64,000 nucleotides of DNA from the NCBI RefSeq assembly GCF_003957515.1, contig NZ_RQXW01000001.1:372001-436000 (forward strand), given 5' to 3'. Position numbers and translations under genes: made by a program. Shown in pieces: positions 8,995-17,236 of this stretch (position 1 is its first letter; every line of letters starts with the position of its first letter). The DNA is from Amphritea opalescens (GTDB taxonomy: Bacteria; Pseudomonadota; Gammaproteobacteria; Pseudomonadales; Balneatricaceae). The notes beneath the pieces are model-generated. The model was not told the origin of the DNA and ran no database searches. It was given only the letters and a program-made list of their open reading frames with translations.

Positions 8995-9720
8995 TTACTG
9001 CGATGCTTGAATACTGAATTCAATCAACTGTTCACCCTGTTCTGATGCGTCTAAATACCAGCCAGATTTATCCCAATCACCCAATACAATACGCTGTTTA
9101 CCGTCACTGAGTCGATGCACCGCAGGACGGTGTGTATGACCATGAATCAATAACTGGCAATCGTTGTCAGCCATCGCCTGCTCAACCGCCTGCGAGTTAA
9201 CATCCATGATCTCGGTGCTTTTGTTGGCCGTATGACTTTTACTGGCCATGCGCAACTGTTTCGCCAGTGCGAGGCGTTCCTCGACCGGTTTGGCTAATAC
9301 CGCCTGTTGCCATTGAGGATCTCTTAGCTGTTGTCGTAGCGCCTGGTATTCATGATCGTCGGTGCATAGTTGATCACCGTGCATCAGCAGGGTTGGACCT
9401 GAGGCTAAGGGGATAACAACGGCGTCTTGCAGTAGTTGAGCGCCAGTCAGTTGAGCAAATCGCTCACCGATCAGAAAGTCTCGGTTACCGTGCTGAAAGA
9501 ATATCTGGCAACCGCTATCCGTCAGCGTTTTTAAGGCATCAATGACGGGCTGTAAATCGTCGGGGATATAATCATCACCGATCCAGGCTTCAAAGAGGTC
9601 GCCGAGGATATACAGTTGATCACAGTCTTTTGCGGTGGTGGCCAAGAAATGGAGTAACGCCCGGGTAAGATCCGGGCGTCCGCTATACAGATGAAGATCG
9701 GATATAAACAGTATGCGCAT
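8995..9720 (-). CDS. lpxH: UDP-2,3-diacylglucosamine diphosphatase LpxH
   Basis: This 241-residue metallophosphoesterase hydrolyses UDP-2,3-diacylglucosamine to lipid X in lipid A synthesis at the inner-membrane surface. All metal ligands known for E. coli LpxH are present at the expected positions: Asp8 and His10 (SDLHL), Asp41 (LGDLFEAW), Asn79 (GNRDFL), His114 (MHGDQL), and His195/His197 (HGHTHRP). Its ATG overlaps the stop of ppiB by one base, so the two form a ppiB-lpxH operon like that of E. coli. Confidence 0.97.
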   Translation of the reverse strand: MRILFISDLHLYSGRPDLTRALLHFLATTAKDCDQLYILGDLFEAWIGDDYIPDDLQPVIDALKTLTDSGCQIFFQHGNRDFLIGERFAQLTGAQLLQDAVVIPLASGPTLLMHGDQLCTDDHEYQALRQQLRDPQWQQAVLAKPVEERLALAKQLRMASKSHTANKSTEIMDVNSQAVEQAMADNDCQLLIHGHTHRPAVHRLSDGKQRIVLGDWDKSGWYLDASEQGEQLIEFSIQASQ

Positions 9721-10229
9721 TATTTGGCAGTGTCTGCATCCACAACTTCAGCCGAGGTGATGACCACATCTTCGGCAGGAACGTCTTGATGGCCGCCACG
9801 GAAAGTCGTAGGGACGGCTTTGATTTTATCAACCACATCGAGACCATCAACGACTTTAGCAAAGACAGCGTAACCCCAGCCCTCAGTGGTTTTTGCCGTA
9901 TGATCAAGGAAGGTGTTGTCGCTAACATTGATGAAGAACTGGGCAGATGCACTATGAGGGTCCATGGTGCGGGCCATCGCTAAGGTGCCACGCTTATTCT
10001 GCAGACCGTTATCGGCTTCGTTTTCGATGTTGCCTTTAGTCTCTTTGCTAGCCATGCCAGGTTCAAAACCGCCGCCTTGAATCATAAAGCCATCGATAAC
10101 TCGGTGGAAAATAACGCCGTCATAAAAACCATCTTTAACATAGTTTTCGAAGTTTTCTGCTGACTTAGGCGCTTTTTCATAGTCTAGTTCAATGGTGATG
10201 TCGCCGAAGTTAGTGTGCAGTACGATCAT
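9720..10229 (-). CDS. ppiB: peptidyl-prolyl cis-trans isomerase B (cyclophilin)
   Basis: This is a 169-residue cytoplasmic cyclophilin that catalyses prolyl isomerisation. It starts [15 protein letters not shown] without a signal peptide and contains the cyclophilin core [20 protein letters not shown], and [13 protein letters not shown]. It is the first gene of the ppiB-lpxH operon and is divergent from glnS across a 206-base region. Length and motifs agree with PpiB rather than the periplasmic PpiA. Confidence 0.96.
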   Translation of the reverse strand: MIVLHTNFGDITIELDYEKAPKSAENFENYVKDGFYDGVIFHRVIDGFMIQGGGFEPGMASKETKGNIENEADNGLQNKRGTLAMARTMDPHSASAQFFINVSDNTFLDHTAKTTEGWGYAVFAKVVDGLDVVDKIKAVPTTFRGGHQDVPAEDVVITSAEVVDADTAK

Positions 10230-10366
10230 GCTTGCGATCCCTTTATGTTATCTCGTGAGTATGTGACTAGCGAATCAGTTCGTCTGAAAATGCCGTATTA
10301 AGTCAATTCGCCAGATTATACTAAAGAATTAAGATGATAACTAACTGATTAATTTCAGCTAACTTA

Positions 10367-10395
10367 TGGTTGTCTGTAAACCAACTGTCTATAAT
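10367..10395 (+). promoter_or_regulatory. probable sigma-70 promoter of glnS
   Basis: A consensus -10 TATAAT lies at 10390-10395 with a weak -35 TGGTTG at 10367-10372, spacing 17. It is 40 bases before the glnS ATG. The -10 is convincing; the -35 is poor. Confidence 0.5.
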
Positions 10396-10435
10396 GTCTT
10401 TCTATTTGATTTCAGACGGAAGTTAAGACCCCTCT

Positions 10436-12118
10436 ATGAGTAATCACGACGCCAGCAATGCGGTTATACAGCCCACCAATTTCATTCATCAGATTATCGA
10501 ACAGGATCAACAGCAGGGGCTAGAGAAGGTAGTCACACGCTTTCCGCCAGAACCTAACGGTTACCTCCATATTGGTCATGCTAAATCGATCTGCTTGAAC
10601 TTTGGTACCGCCGAGAAATATAACGGTGAGTGTAATCTGCGTTTTGATGATACCAATCCGGGTAAAGAGGATCAGGAATTCGTCGACGCTATTATGGATG
10701 ATGTGCGCTGGCTTGGTTTTAACTGGGCTGGTGAGGTGCGTTACGCCTCTAACTATTTCGATACGTTTTATGCTTGGGCGCAGCACCTTATTCGTGAGGG
10801 CAAAGCCTATGTGTGTGATCTGAGCCCAGAAGAGGCCAGTGAGTATCGCGGTTGGGCTACCGAGCCGGGTAAGAACAGTCCTTTCCGTGAACGCTCAGTC
10901 GACGAAAACCTCGACCTGCTAGAACGCATGAAACAGGGCGAGTTCGATGAAGGCAGCCGGGTTTTGCGGGCTAAAATTGATATGACATCGCCCAATATGA
11001 ACCTGCGGGACCCAATTTTATATCGCATTCGTAAGGCCAGCCATCACCAAACCGGCGACAAGTGGTGTATCTACCCAAGCTATGACTTTGCGCATGGTCA
11101 AGAGGATGCTATCGAAGGGGTTACCCACTCTATCTGTACGATGGAGTTTGCCGATCACCGCCCTCTGTATGAATGGTTCATCGAGAACCTGCCGGTGCCG
11201 AGTAAGCCGCGCCAGTATGAGTTTGGTCGCCTGAATATCAACTACACGGTAACTAGTAAGCGTAAGCTGAAGCAGTTGGTTGATGAAGGCCATGTGAATG
11301 GTTGGGATGATCCACGTATGCCCACCATCCAAGGGATGCGTCGTCGGGGTTACTCACCACAAGCGGTGCGTAATTTCTGTGATAGCTTAGCCGTCGCTAA
11401 AACCGATGGTACGGTCGATATGGCGCAGTTCGAGTTCTTTATCCGTGAAGATCTCAATGAAAACGCCGCGCGGGCAATGTGTGTGATGAACCCATTAAAA
11501 CTGGTCATCACCAACTTCCCTGAAGGCGAAGTCGAGATGCTGAGCGCGCCGGTCCATCCGCAGAAAGAGATGGGGACTCGCACCTTACCGTTCACCCGTG
11601 AACTGTATATGGACCGAGGCGACTTCAATGAAGACTCAACCCTCTCACGCAAAAAATTCCGCGTGTTAGTGCCCGGTGACTATATGCGTTTGCGTAGTGC
11701 TTACGTGATCAAAGCGGAAGATGTGATTAAAGATGCCGACGGTGAAATCATCGAAGTGCATGCTTCACTTGTGCCTGGCACGGTCGGTGAAAACCCACCG
11801 GAAGGTATGAAGCCTCGCGGTGTGATGCATTGGGTATCGGCGACTGAAGGCAAACAAGCTACCGTGCGTATCTATGATCGTCTCTTTAATGTTGAATCAC
11901 CGGATAAAGGTGAGGGTGACTTCCTAGCGAACATCAATCCTGACTCGTTCAGTGAGATAACCAACTGCTGGGTTGAGCCTGACTTGCTGAATGCGGCACC
12001 GGAAACGGGATTTCAGTTTGAACGGGAAGGTTATTTCGTGGCAGATCGCTATGAACACTCGCCTGAACATCCGGTGTTCAACAAAACAATCGGTCTTCGG
12101 GATACTTGGAAGAAGTAA
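10436..12118 (+). CDS. glnS: glutaminyl-tRNA synthetase
   Basis: This is a 560-residue class I aminoacyl-tRNA synthetase that charges tRNA-Gln. The Rossmann core shows the HIGH motif (YLHIGHAKS, residues 43-51) and the KMSKS-equivalent VTSKRKL near residue 272. The GlnRS-type pattern RFPPEPNGY, the YDFAHG segment and the C-terminal beta-barrel anticodon domain (from about 340) are present. The start at 10436 gives the length usual for gammaproteobacterial GlnS. A strong terminator follows. Confidence 0.98.
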   Translation: MSNHDASNAVIQPTNFIHQIIEQDQQQGLEKVVTRFPPEPNGYLHIGHAKSICLNFGTAEKYNGECNLRFDDTNPGKEDQEFVDAIMDDVRWLGFNWAGEVRYASNYFDTFYAWAQHLIREGKAYVCDLSPEEASEYRGWATEPGKNSPFRERSVDENLDLLERMKQGEFDEGSRVLRAKIDMTSPNMNLRDPILYRIRKASHHQTGDKWCIYPSYDFAHGQEDAIEGVTHSICTMEFADHRPLYEWFIENLPVPSKPRQYEFGRLNINYTVTSKRKLKQLVDEGHVNGWDDPRMPTIQGMRRRGYSPQAVRNFCDSLAVAKTDGTVDMAQFEFFIREDLNENAARAMCVMNPLKLVITNFPEGEVEMLSAPVHPQKEMGTRTLPFTRELYMDRGDFNEDSTLSRKKFRVLVPGDYMRLRSAYVIKAEDVIKDADGEIIEVHASLVPGTVGENPPEGMKPRGVMHWVSATEGKQATVRIYDRLFNVESPDKGEGDFLANINPDSFSEITNCWVEPDLLNAAPETGFQFEREGYFVADRYEHSPEHPVFNKTIGLRDTWKK

Positions 12119-12136
12119 TCACGGCGATGATTAATT

Positions 12137-12168
12137 GAAAACGGTCACCTTGAGTGACCGTTTTTTTT
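12137..12168 (+). terminator. rho-independent terminator of glnS
   Basis: The stem ACGGTCAC (12141-12148) pairs with GTGACCGT (12154-12161) around a five-base loop, extended by A/T pairs and followed by a run of eight T. Confidence 0.93.
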
Positions 12169-12199
12169 GCTTAATTTATGTGTGGCGCCAGTTGAATAA

Positions 12200-12733
12200 T
12201 CAGATATAGCAGGCTGTTTGATCGATATTGTGGCGTGTGTGCAGACTTAACCCTAATGATTCGAGATCGGTGTTTTTGAGGATCTCCGCGGCTAAGGGTA
12301 AAAAGAACGACTCTTCATATTTGGCGTGGAGTAGGTAGTGATCCGCCATACCGAGCGCTGCATTTTTGTCGAGTTTGGCTGGGTGACCTTTGGCGAGTTT
12401 TTTCAGATCGGGCTCAAGGCTTTTCCACTCTTTCTCTAAACTGCGGTGTTCGCCGGTCAGGCGTTTAATCATGAGTGACGCGTTATGGAGTTCATCACCG
12501 GGACTGGCGCAATCCATCACAATGTTAAATAGCTCTTGTTCCTCTTCATGGTGATGGTTGAGCACCACTTCATGGTAAAAAGCGACTAAGTTCTTGGCGG
12601 TTGTTTGGATGTTGGAGGGTACTGGGTCTGGAATATCGGTTTTACCGAGTTGGCGCAGTTGCTCAAAATGTTGAATGATACTGAGGTGGCATTGGGAAAA
12701 ATCATCGGTAGGTATAGCAGCAGTCGTGGTCAT
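12200..12733 (-). CDS. hemerythrin HHE-domain protein
   Basis: This is a 177-residue, mainly helical cytoplasmic protein with a hemerythrin HHE cation-binding fold. Candidate di-iron ligands are CHLSIIQHF near residue 16, FYHEVVLNHHHEEEQELF near 53-68, TGEHRSLE near 93-100, and DHYLLHAKYEESFFLP near 131-146. Such proteins bind O2 or NO, or sense iron and redox state. It lies beside ferritin and a Fur box on the same strand, suggesting an iron/oxygen theme, but a 279-base gap separates it from ferritin, so co-transcription is not shown. Confidence 0.85.
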   Translation of the reverse strand: MTTTAAIPTDDFSQCHLSIIQHFEQLRQLGKTDIPDPVPSNIQTTAKNLVAFYHEVVLNHHHEEEQELFNIVMDCASPGDELHNASLMIKRLTGEHRSLEKEWKSLEPDLKKLAKGHPAKLDKNAALGMADHYLLHAKYEESFFLPLAAEILKNTDLESLGLSLHTRHNIDQTACYI

Positions 12734-12931
12734 GGGGTCACCTTAATATGCAAGCCGGGATCGCTCCTAGGTCTAGCAGATAATTGTTATAGGGAAGGGG
12801 CCTTGAGTGGCTTATGTTCCATTTTGATCACGGGATTGTAGACTTAGTGTTACAGATAAATAATGACAGCCGTCAATTATGTATCATATATCTGTTTTTA
12901 GTGCCGCTATTCCTCGCTATGTCCTAGACAA

Positions 12932-12960
12932 TAAAAAGCCCCGCGAGAGATCTGCGAGGC
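12932..12960 (-). terminator. rho-independent terminator of the ferritin gene
   Basis: On the minus strand GCCTCGC pairs with GCGGGGC (one G-T pair) around a nine-base loop, followed by TTTTTATT. It lies about 50 bases past the ferritin stop. Confidence 0.88.
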
Positions 12961-13012
12961 GTTATCGTTTTCCTGCTACTGAGCGCTAGTGGACTAGCGA
13001 CAGTGGTGAGTC

Positions 13013-13534
13013 TTATTCGTTGGTGATGATATCGGTGCTAGTGCCGCTGGCGAGTTGGCCGATCTCTTTGTCGATAAAGAATAACCCTTTACCATCGTCA
13101 CCAATGATCTCGATCTTATCGAGAATGCCTTTAAAGAGTTTCTCTTCTTCATGTTGTTCAGCAACATACCACTGTAAAAAATTGAAGGTAGAGTAGTCTT
13201 GGTTGGTAAAAGCCGTATGAGCAAGGCCATTGATCTCACGGGTGATCAGGCATTCATGTTCATAGACTTTCTCGAACAGGTCTTTAATCGAGTCAAACTC
13301 TTCGATGGGTGCCTTGATCGAGCCGATCCGGGCCATTGCGCCGGTCTCGTTAACATAGGTAAATAAACGCTTCATATGCTGCATCTCTTCATCAGCATGC
13401 TGAGAGAGAAAGGCGGCACATCCTTCATAGCCCTTTGCTTCAGCCCAAGAACTCATCTGTAAATACATATTGGATGAGTAAAATTCTAGGTTAATCTGAT
13501 TGTTGAGTTTTTCCAGCATTGAGCTGTTTAGCAT
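13013..13534 (-). CDS. ftnA: non-heme ferritin
   Basis: This is a 173-residue FtnA-type ferritin that oxidises Fe(II) and stores it in a 24-mer shell. Ferroxidase residues align with E. coli FtnA: Glu17 (INLEFYSS), Glu50 and His53 (DEEMQHM), then Glu in HECLI and the C-terminal half EQHEEEKLFK. The ATG at 13534 is chosen because GGAGG lies five bases upstream and the N-terminus MLNSSMLEKLN fits the family; the frame stays open 27 codons further upstream without similarity. A small Cys-rich gene and a Fur box lie upstream on the same strand. Confidence 0.96.
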   Translation of the reverse strand: MLNSSMLEKLNNQINLEFYSSNMYLQMSSWAEAKGYEGCAAFLSQHADEEMQHMKRLFTYVNETGAMARIGSIKAPIEEFDSIKDLFEKVYEHECLITREINGLAHTAFTNQDYSTFNFLQWYVAEQHEEEKLFKGILDKIEIIGDDGKGLFFIDKEIGQLASGTSTDIITNE

Positions 13535-13649
13535 GTTGCCTCCACAGTGGGTTTGAGAATAGGGGGAATTGTATCGATAACCAAATATGAGTAGCAAGAG
13601 GTATCGATGTGGCACAGTATGAGATCGTTGGATCTACTCTTTGGGGCAC

Positions 13650-13817
13650 TTAGATGGCAACAGGTTTACACAGCCACTTTTTCCCTTCAGATGAGCGAGC
13701 ACACTTGCTACACACATACTGACTATTACGGGTAATGGCGGCTATCTCATCGAGATGTTTCGAGATGAGTTCGCTTTTAAGTTTACAAAGGCTTTTAGCT
13801 TTCAGTGAATTGGCCAT
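13650..13817 (-). CDS. small Cys-rich protein behind a Fur box
   Basis: This is a 55-residue protein (MANSLKAKSLCKLKSEL...) with a basic helical N-terminus and a C-terminal cluster YVCSKCARSS...KKWLCKP, spaced CxxC-x10-C, with one further Cys near residue 12. That pattern suggests a zinc-knuckle-like or Fe-S binding micro-protein. I recall similar short proteins ending in CxKCxR...LCKP in marine gammaproteobacteria but know no function. The ATG at 13817 is preceded by AGGT at a plausible spacing; another ATG at 13832 would add five residues. A near-consensus promoter and a perfect Fur box lie 35-78 bases upstream, which supports expression as a real gene. Ferritin follows after 115 bases. Confidence 0.7.
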   Translation of the reverse strand: MANSLKAKSLCKLKSELISKHLDEIAAITRNSQYVCSKCARSSEGKKWLCKPVAI

Positions 13818-13851
13818 CAGCAATACCTGCATCCATATTGATTAAGATAAC

Positions 13852-13895
13852 GTTATACAATATCCCTTTCTTGTTGTAAATGATAATGATTATCA
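13852..13895 (-). promoter_or_regulatory. Fur box overlapping a sigma-70 promoter
   Basis: Positions 13881-13895 read TGATAATGATTATCA, a perfect 7-1-7 Fur inverted repeat. Directly abutting it on the minus strand are a -35 TTTACA (13875-13880) and a -10 TATAAC (13852-13857) with 17-base spacing. Fur bound here would occlude the -35. The target is the small Cys-rich gene and possibly ferritin behind it. The cysS start is 205 bases away on the other side, so it is a less likely target. Confidence 0.85.
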
Positions 13896-13990
13896 ACCAT
13901 GATTTATTAAAGGTACGTTAACGCATCCGTTGAGTGAACTGTTCGGCACGTCATTCATGATGGAGAGGGATATTTAGGTTGGCTTGCGGC

Positions 13991-14045
13991 GATTGAAAAG
14001 TAATTTCAATCGGATTGTTAATTCTCCTTCGGTTTCCTCTATAAT
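13991..14045 (+). promoter_or_regulatory. cysS promoter region with inverted repeat
   Basis: GATTGAAA (13991-13998) and TTTCAATC (14004-14011) form a perfect 8-bp inverted repeat with a five-base spacer. Just downstream are TTGTTA (14015-14020) and TATAAT (14040-14045), a possible promoter with long 19-base spacing, about 55 bases before the cysS ATG. Whether the repeat is an operator is unknown. Confidence 0.5.
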
Positions 14046-14099
14046 GGCCGATCTATTTTGACTGAATTTCATCTAAGCCAGAGCCATAAGCGAATCCCC

Positions 14100-15485
14100 A
14101 TGTTGCAGATCTATAACACCCTGACGAAAGAGAAGGCCCCTTTTAAACCATTGGAAGAGGGTAAGATCAATATGTATGTGTGCGGTATCACCGTATACGA
14201 TTTCTGTCATATTGGGCATGCGCGCGTGATGGTGTCGTTTGATGTCATTACCCGCTATTTGCGTGCTCGGGGATGGGATGTCACTTACATCCGAAATATT
14301 ACCGATGTTGACGATAAGATTATTAAACGAGCGGCTGAAAATGGTGAACGCCCTGATCAGCTGACGGAGCGCATGATCGCGGCGATGCATGAAGATGAAG
14401 ATAAGCTGAGTGTACTTCGACCCGATCAAGAGCCCCGAGCTACCGGTCATATACAAGATATTATTGATATGGTGCAGGTGTTGATTAATAAAGGCTATGC
14501 CTATGCTGCTGCCAATGGTGATGTTTATTATCGGGTAGAGAAATTTGCCAATTATGGCCAGCTGACCAATAAGAATATCGATGAGTTGCGCTCGGGTGCC
14601 CGCGTTGAGGTGCAAAACAGCAAAGAAAGCCCGCTGGACTTTGTTCTATGGAAAGCGGCGAAAGCCGGTGAGGTTAGCTGGGAGTCACCTTGGGGCGCAG
14701 GACGTCCCGGTTGGCATATTGAGTGTTCAGCCATGTCTAAATGCTGCCTCGGTAATACCTTTGATATCCATGGAGGTGGCCCTGATCTACCGTTTCCGCA
14801 TCATGAGAATGAGATCGCTCAGTCGGAAGCAGCTAACGGTGTTAAGTATGTTAATACCTGGATGCATGCCGGTGCGGTGCGGGTGAATGCCGAGAAGATG
14901 TCTAAGTCGTTAGGCAACTTCTTTACCATTCGTGATGTATTGCAAAAATACGATGCTGAGGTGGTCCGTTATTTTCTCTCGTCCGTACACTATCGTAGTT
15001 ATATTGATTACTCCGAGAGTAGCTTGAAAGAGGCGCGTAGTGCGTTAGAGCGTTTCTATCAAGCACTGAACGGTGTCGATGCTATCGCTGCTGACTTGGA
15101 TAACGATTACGATGCCCGTTTCTATGACGCAATGGATGATGATTTTAATACGCCTAAGGCTTTGGCGGTATTGTTTGAACTGGTCAATGAGCTGAATTCA
15201 GCGAGTCGAGCAGGGGATGACAAAGCACCGGCCTTGGCGGCACAGTTAAAACGACTGGCGGGCATTATCGGTTTGTTACAGCAATCCCCTGAAGCCTTTT
15301 TACAGGGTGAGACGAAAGCGGGTGAGATTACTCCTGAGCAGATAGAGCAGCTCATTCAACAGCGGGCCGATGCTAAAAAAGCCAAAGATTTCGCCGCGGC
15401 TGATCAAATTCGTGAAGACCTGATCGCTCAGGGCATCATTCTTAAAGATAGCCGTGAAGGAACGACTTGGTTCCGCGAGGGCTAA
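14100..15485 (+). CDS. cysS: cysteinyl-tRNA synthetase
   Basis: This is a 461-residue class I synthetase for tRNA-Cys, exactly the length of the E. coli enzyme. It has the zinc-ligand Cys28 in MYVCGITVYD, HIGH at 37-40, the second Cys/His set in GWHIECSAM and FPHHENE, and KMSKS (EKMSKSLGN) near residue 267. The ATG at 14100 matches the family N-terminus MLQIYNTL; an in-frame TTG at 14058 would add 14 atypical residues. The Shine-Dalgarno before 14100 is weak. Confidence 0.97.
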   Translation: MLQIYNTLTKEKAPFKPLEEGKINMYVCGITVYDFCHIGHARVMVSFDVITRYLRARGWDVTYIRNITDVDDKIIKRAAENGERPDQLTERMIAAMHEDEDKLSVLRPDQEPRATGHIQDIIDMVQVLINKGYAYAAANGDVYYRVEKFANYGQLTNKNIDELRSGARVEVQNSKESPLDFVLWKAAKAGEVSWESPWGAGRPGWHIECSAMSKCCLGNTFDIHGGGPDLPFPHHENEIAQSEAANGVKYVNTWMHAGAVRVNAEKMSKSLGNFFTIRDVLQKYDAEVVRYFLSSVHYRSYIDYSESSLKEARSALERFYQALNGVDAIAADLDNDYDARFYDAMDDDFNTPKALAVLFELVNELNSASRAGDDKAPALAAQLKRLAGIIGLLQQSPEAFLQGETKAGEITPEQIEQLIQQRADAKKAKDFAAADQIREDLIAQGIILKDSREGTTWFREG

Positions 15486-15502
15486 GCTAGAAATGACGTG
15501 CT

Positions 15503-15527
15503 AAGGCAGCTTTGGGCTGCCTTTTTT
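15503..15527 (+). terminator. rho-independent terminator of cysS
   Basis: AAGGCAGC (15503-15510) pairs with GCTGCCTT (15516-15523), five-base loop, with a T-run to 15527. It separates cysS from the following biosynthetic gene set. Confidence 0.9.
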
Positions 15528-15554
15528 ATGTGTAAAGGTTATAGGGTAGAGTCA

Positions 15555-16217
15555 ATGAATCAACAGACAACACTGGTTATCTTCTGTAAGCGGCCGCTAC
15601 ATGGTCAGGGCAAGCAGCGGATCGCGGCAACGCTTGGTAAAGATGCCGCCTATCAGGTGGCTTGCGCGTTATTGAATTGCGCCTTAGAAGACTCTCGAAG
15701 CTGGCCAGGTCCGGTGGTGCTTTCTCCTAGCTGTGAAGAGGATCGTCAGTGGGCAGAAGATCTACTGTTACGGGATTTTAAAGTGGTACCCCAATGTGAT
15801 GGAAACCTCGGAGCTAAGCTCAATTACGTCGATCAGATATTGCGTCAGCAGGGTGCGTCGCGGTTACTGTTTATCGGCACCGATGCCCCAGAGCACACGG
15901 TGCAGCGCTATGCCGAGCTAGACCAACTGTTGCAGCAGCATGGTATTGTGCTGACCCCCGCGGATGATGGCGGTGTTACTGCGATGGGGGGACGTGTACC
16001 TTGGCCAGCGTTGGATAGCTTGCCTTGGAGTACACCGGAATTAGGTGCGCAGTTGTCCGCTGTCTGTGATGACGCGGGTTTTCAGGTTGCTTTCAGTTCC
16101 ATTGGCTACGATGTTGATACTGAAGCTGACCTAGCACGGTTACGGGATTCATTACTCTATGATGCTCGCCCCGCTAGAGTGCAGCTATTATCATTAATTA
16201 ATGTGCTATTAGATTGA
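15555..16217 (+). CDS. TIGR04282/DUF2064-like nucleotidyl- or glycosyltransferase
   Basis: This is a 220-residue GT-A-fold protein related to CofC/MobA-like nucleotidyltransferases and to the family annotated TIGR04282 (arsenosugar biosynthesis group). It begins TTLVIFCKRPLHGQGKQRIA (a phosphate-binding loop with basic residues), then LLFIGTDAPEHT and LTPADDGGVTAMG, the acidic segment typical of DUF2064. The ATG at 15555 gives the conserved beta-strand start; upstream in-frame codons overlap the cysS terminator. It lies 16 bases before the radical SAM gene, so the two are almost certainly co-transcribed. The donor and acceptor are unknown; the family name does not prove arsenosugar chemistry. 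Confidence 0.8.
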   Translation: MNQQTTLVIFCKRPLHGQGKQRIAATLGKDAAYQVACALLNCALEDSRSWPGPVVLSPSCEEDRQWAEDLLLRDFKVVPQCDGNLGAKLNYVDQILRQQGASRLLFIGTDAPEHTVQRYAELDQLLQQHGIVLTPADDGGVTAMGGRVPWPALDSLPWSTPELGAQLSAVCDDAGFQVAFSSIGYDVDTEADLARLRDSLLYDARPARVQLLSLINVLLD

Positions 16218-16233
16218 ACTGTAAGGGGTTGAT

Positions 16234-17145
16234 ATGGAACTGATTCGAAGCCGAGAATGGTATACAACGGCTGACGGTGCAGAGCGAGGTTATATTCGTC
16301 CGCACCTGTTGAAAGAACTCTGGTTTCATACCGGTACGGCGTGTAATCTCAGTTGTGATTTTTGCTTTGAGGGTTCTAGCCCAGGCGATACGCGCCTTGA
16401 ATTAGTCAAGCTAGCGGATGTGGCCCCCTACATTGATCAGGCGGTCGAGCTGGGTGTCGAACAGTTTTCTTTTACAGGGGGCGAGCCTTTCCTAGCAAAA
16501 GATCTGGTTAAAATTCTGCAACAAGCATCCGAACACGTGCCCTGTTTAGTATTAACCAACGGTACCGATGCGTTACAAAAACGTTTGCATCAGTTAGTAC
16601 CCTTGTTAAATAGCCGCTTTCCGGTGAGCTTTCGTATCAGTATCGACTCTCATATCGAGGCTGAGCATGATGCTGGCCGAGGCGAGGGGATGTTTGACCT
16701 CGCAATGAAGGGGATGAAAGCGCTCTACGATATGGGCTTTAATGTGTCTCTGGCACGCCACATGGCTGATGGTGAAGATACGGTTGCGGTTGAACAGCAG
16801 TATCGGGCGATCCTAGAAAACTATGGCATTCCTGCGGATACCAAGTTCGTTGCCTTTCCTGATTTTCTGCCGCCGGGCAGTCATGGCCACGGGCCGGATA
16901 TCACCACCAACTGTATGACCCAGTTTCATACAGAAGAAACCCGCAACAACTTTATGTGCTCGTTTAGCAAAATGATCGTTAAGCAGCGTGGTCGGATGCG
17001 CATTTACGCCTGTACGCTGGTGGATGATGATCCTGAATATGATATGGGCAATGATTTAAGGCAGGCGTTAGAGCAGCAGGTGAGTATGAAGCACCACCGT
17101 TGTTTTAGTTGCTTTAAGTATGGCTCTTCATGCAGCGAAACTTAA
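16234..17145 (+). CDS. radical SAM enzyme of unassigned function
   Basis: This is a 303-residue radical SAM protein. The 4Fe-4S motif CNLSCDFC (Cys37, Cys41, Cys44) and the SAM-binding GGEP (82-85) are intact. A second Cys group lies in the C-terminal third: about Cys226, Cys242, Cys260, Cys290, Cys293 and Cys300, ending CFSCFKYGSSC. This looks like an auxiliary Fe-S cluster or a short SPASM/twitch-like domain. The family lacks the ArsS N-terminal pattern as I know it. AAGGGG precedes the ATG. It is sandwiched between TIGR04282- and TIGR04283-like transferases, so a modified glycan, small molecule or peptide product is inferred. No precursor peptide gene was seen nearby. Confidence 0.85.
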   Translation: MELIRSREWYTTADGAERGYIRPHLLKELWFHTGTACNLSCDFCFEGSSPGDTRLELVKLADVAPYIDQAVELGVEQFSFTGGEPFLAKDLVKILQQASEHVPCLVLTNGTDALQKRLHQLVPLLNSRFPVSFRISIDSHIEAEHDAGRGEGMFDLAMKGMKALYDMGFNVSLARHMADGEDTVAVEQQYRAILENYGIPADTKFVAFPDFLPPGSHGHGPDITTNCMTQFHTEETRNNFMCSFSKMIVKQRGRMRIYACTLVDDDPEYDMGNDLRQALEQQVSMKHHRCFSCFKYGSSCSET

Positions 17146-17236
17146 TGAGTAGGGCCTTGATTAACCGAGGGTTAATTAAGCGAATCTCGATTAAGTTTAT
17201 TGTAATTAAGCATCGTCCGTTGGCTAAGAGAATCCG
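17146..17236 (+). promoter_or_regulatory. AT-rich spacer with inverted repeat
   Basis: The 91-base gap between the radical SAM and glycosyltransferase genes holds ATTAACC (17160-17166) inverted as GGTTAAT (17170-17176) with a three-base centre, plus three ATTAAG repeats. It could be an operator or a secondary promoter for the glycosyltransferase and exporter genes. This is only a pattern observation. Confidence 0.35.

Noticed and set aside
14073-14615. A 180-codon open frame on the minus strand
   Set aside because: It is antisense to the cysS catalytic domain including HIGH; no protein-like features.
16234-17145. Identifying the radical SAM protein as ArsS
   Set aside because: Neighbouring families suggest it, but the sequence around the cluster motif and the C-terminus does not look like ArsS, and no ArsM gene is adjacent.
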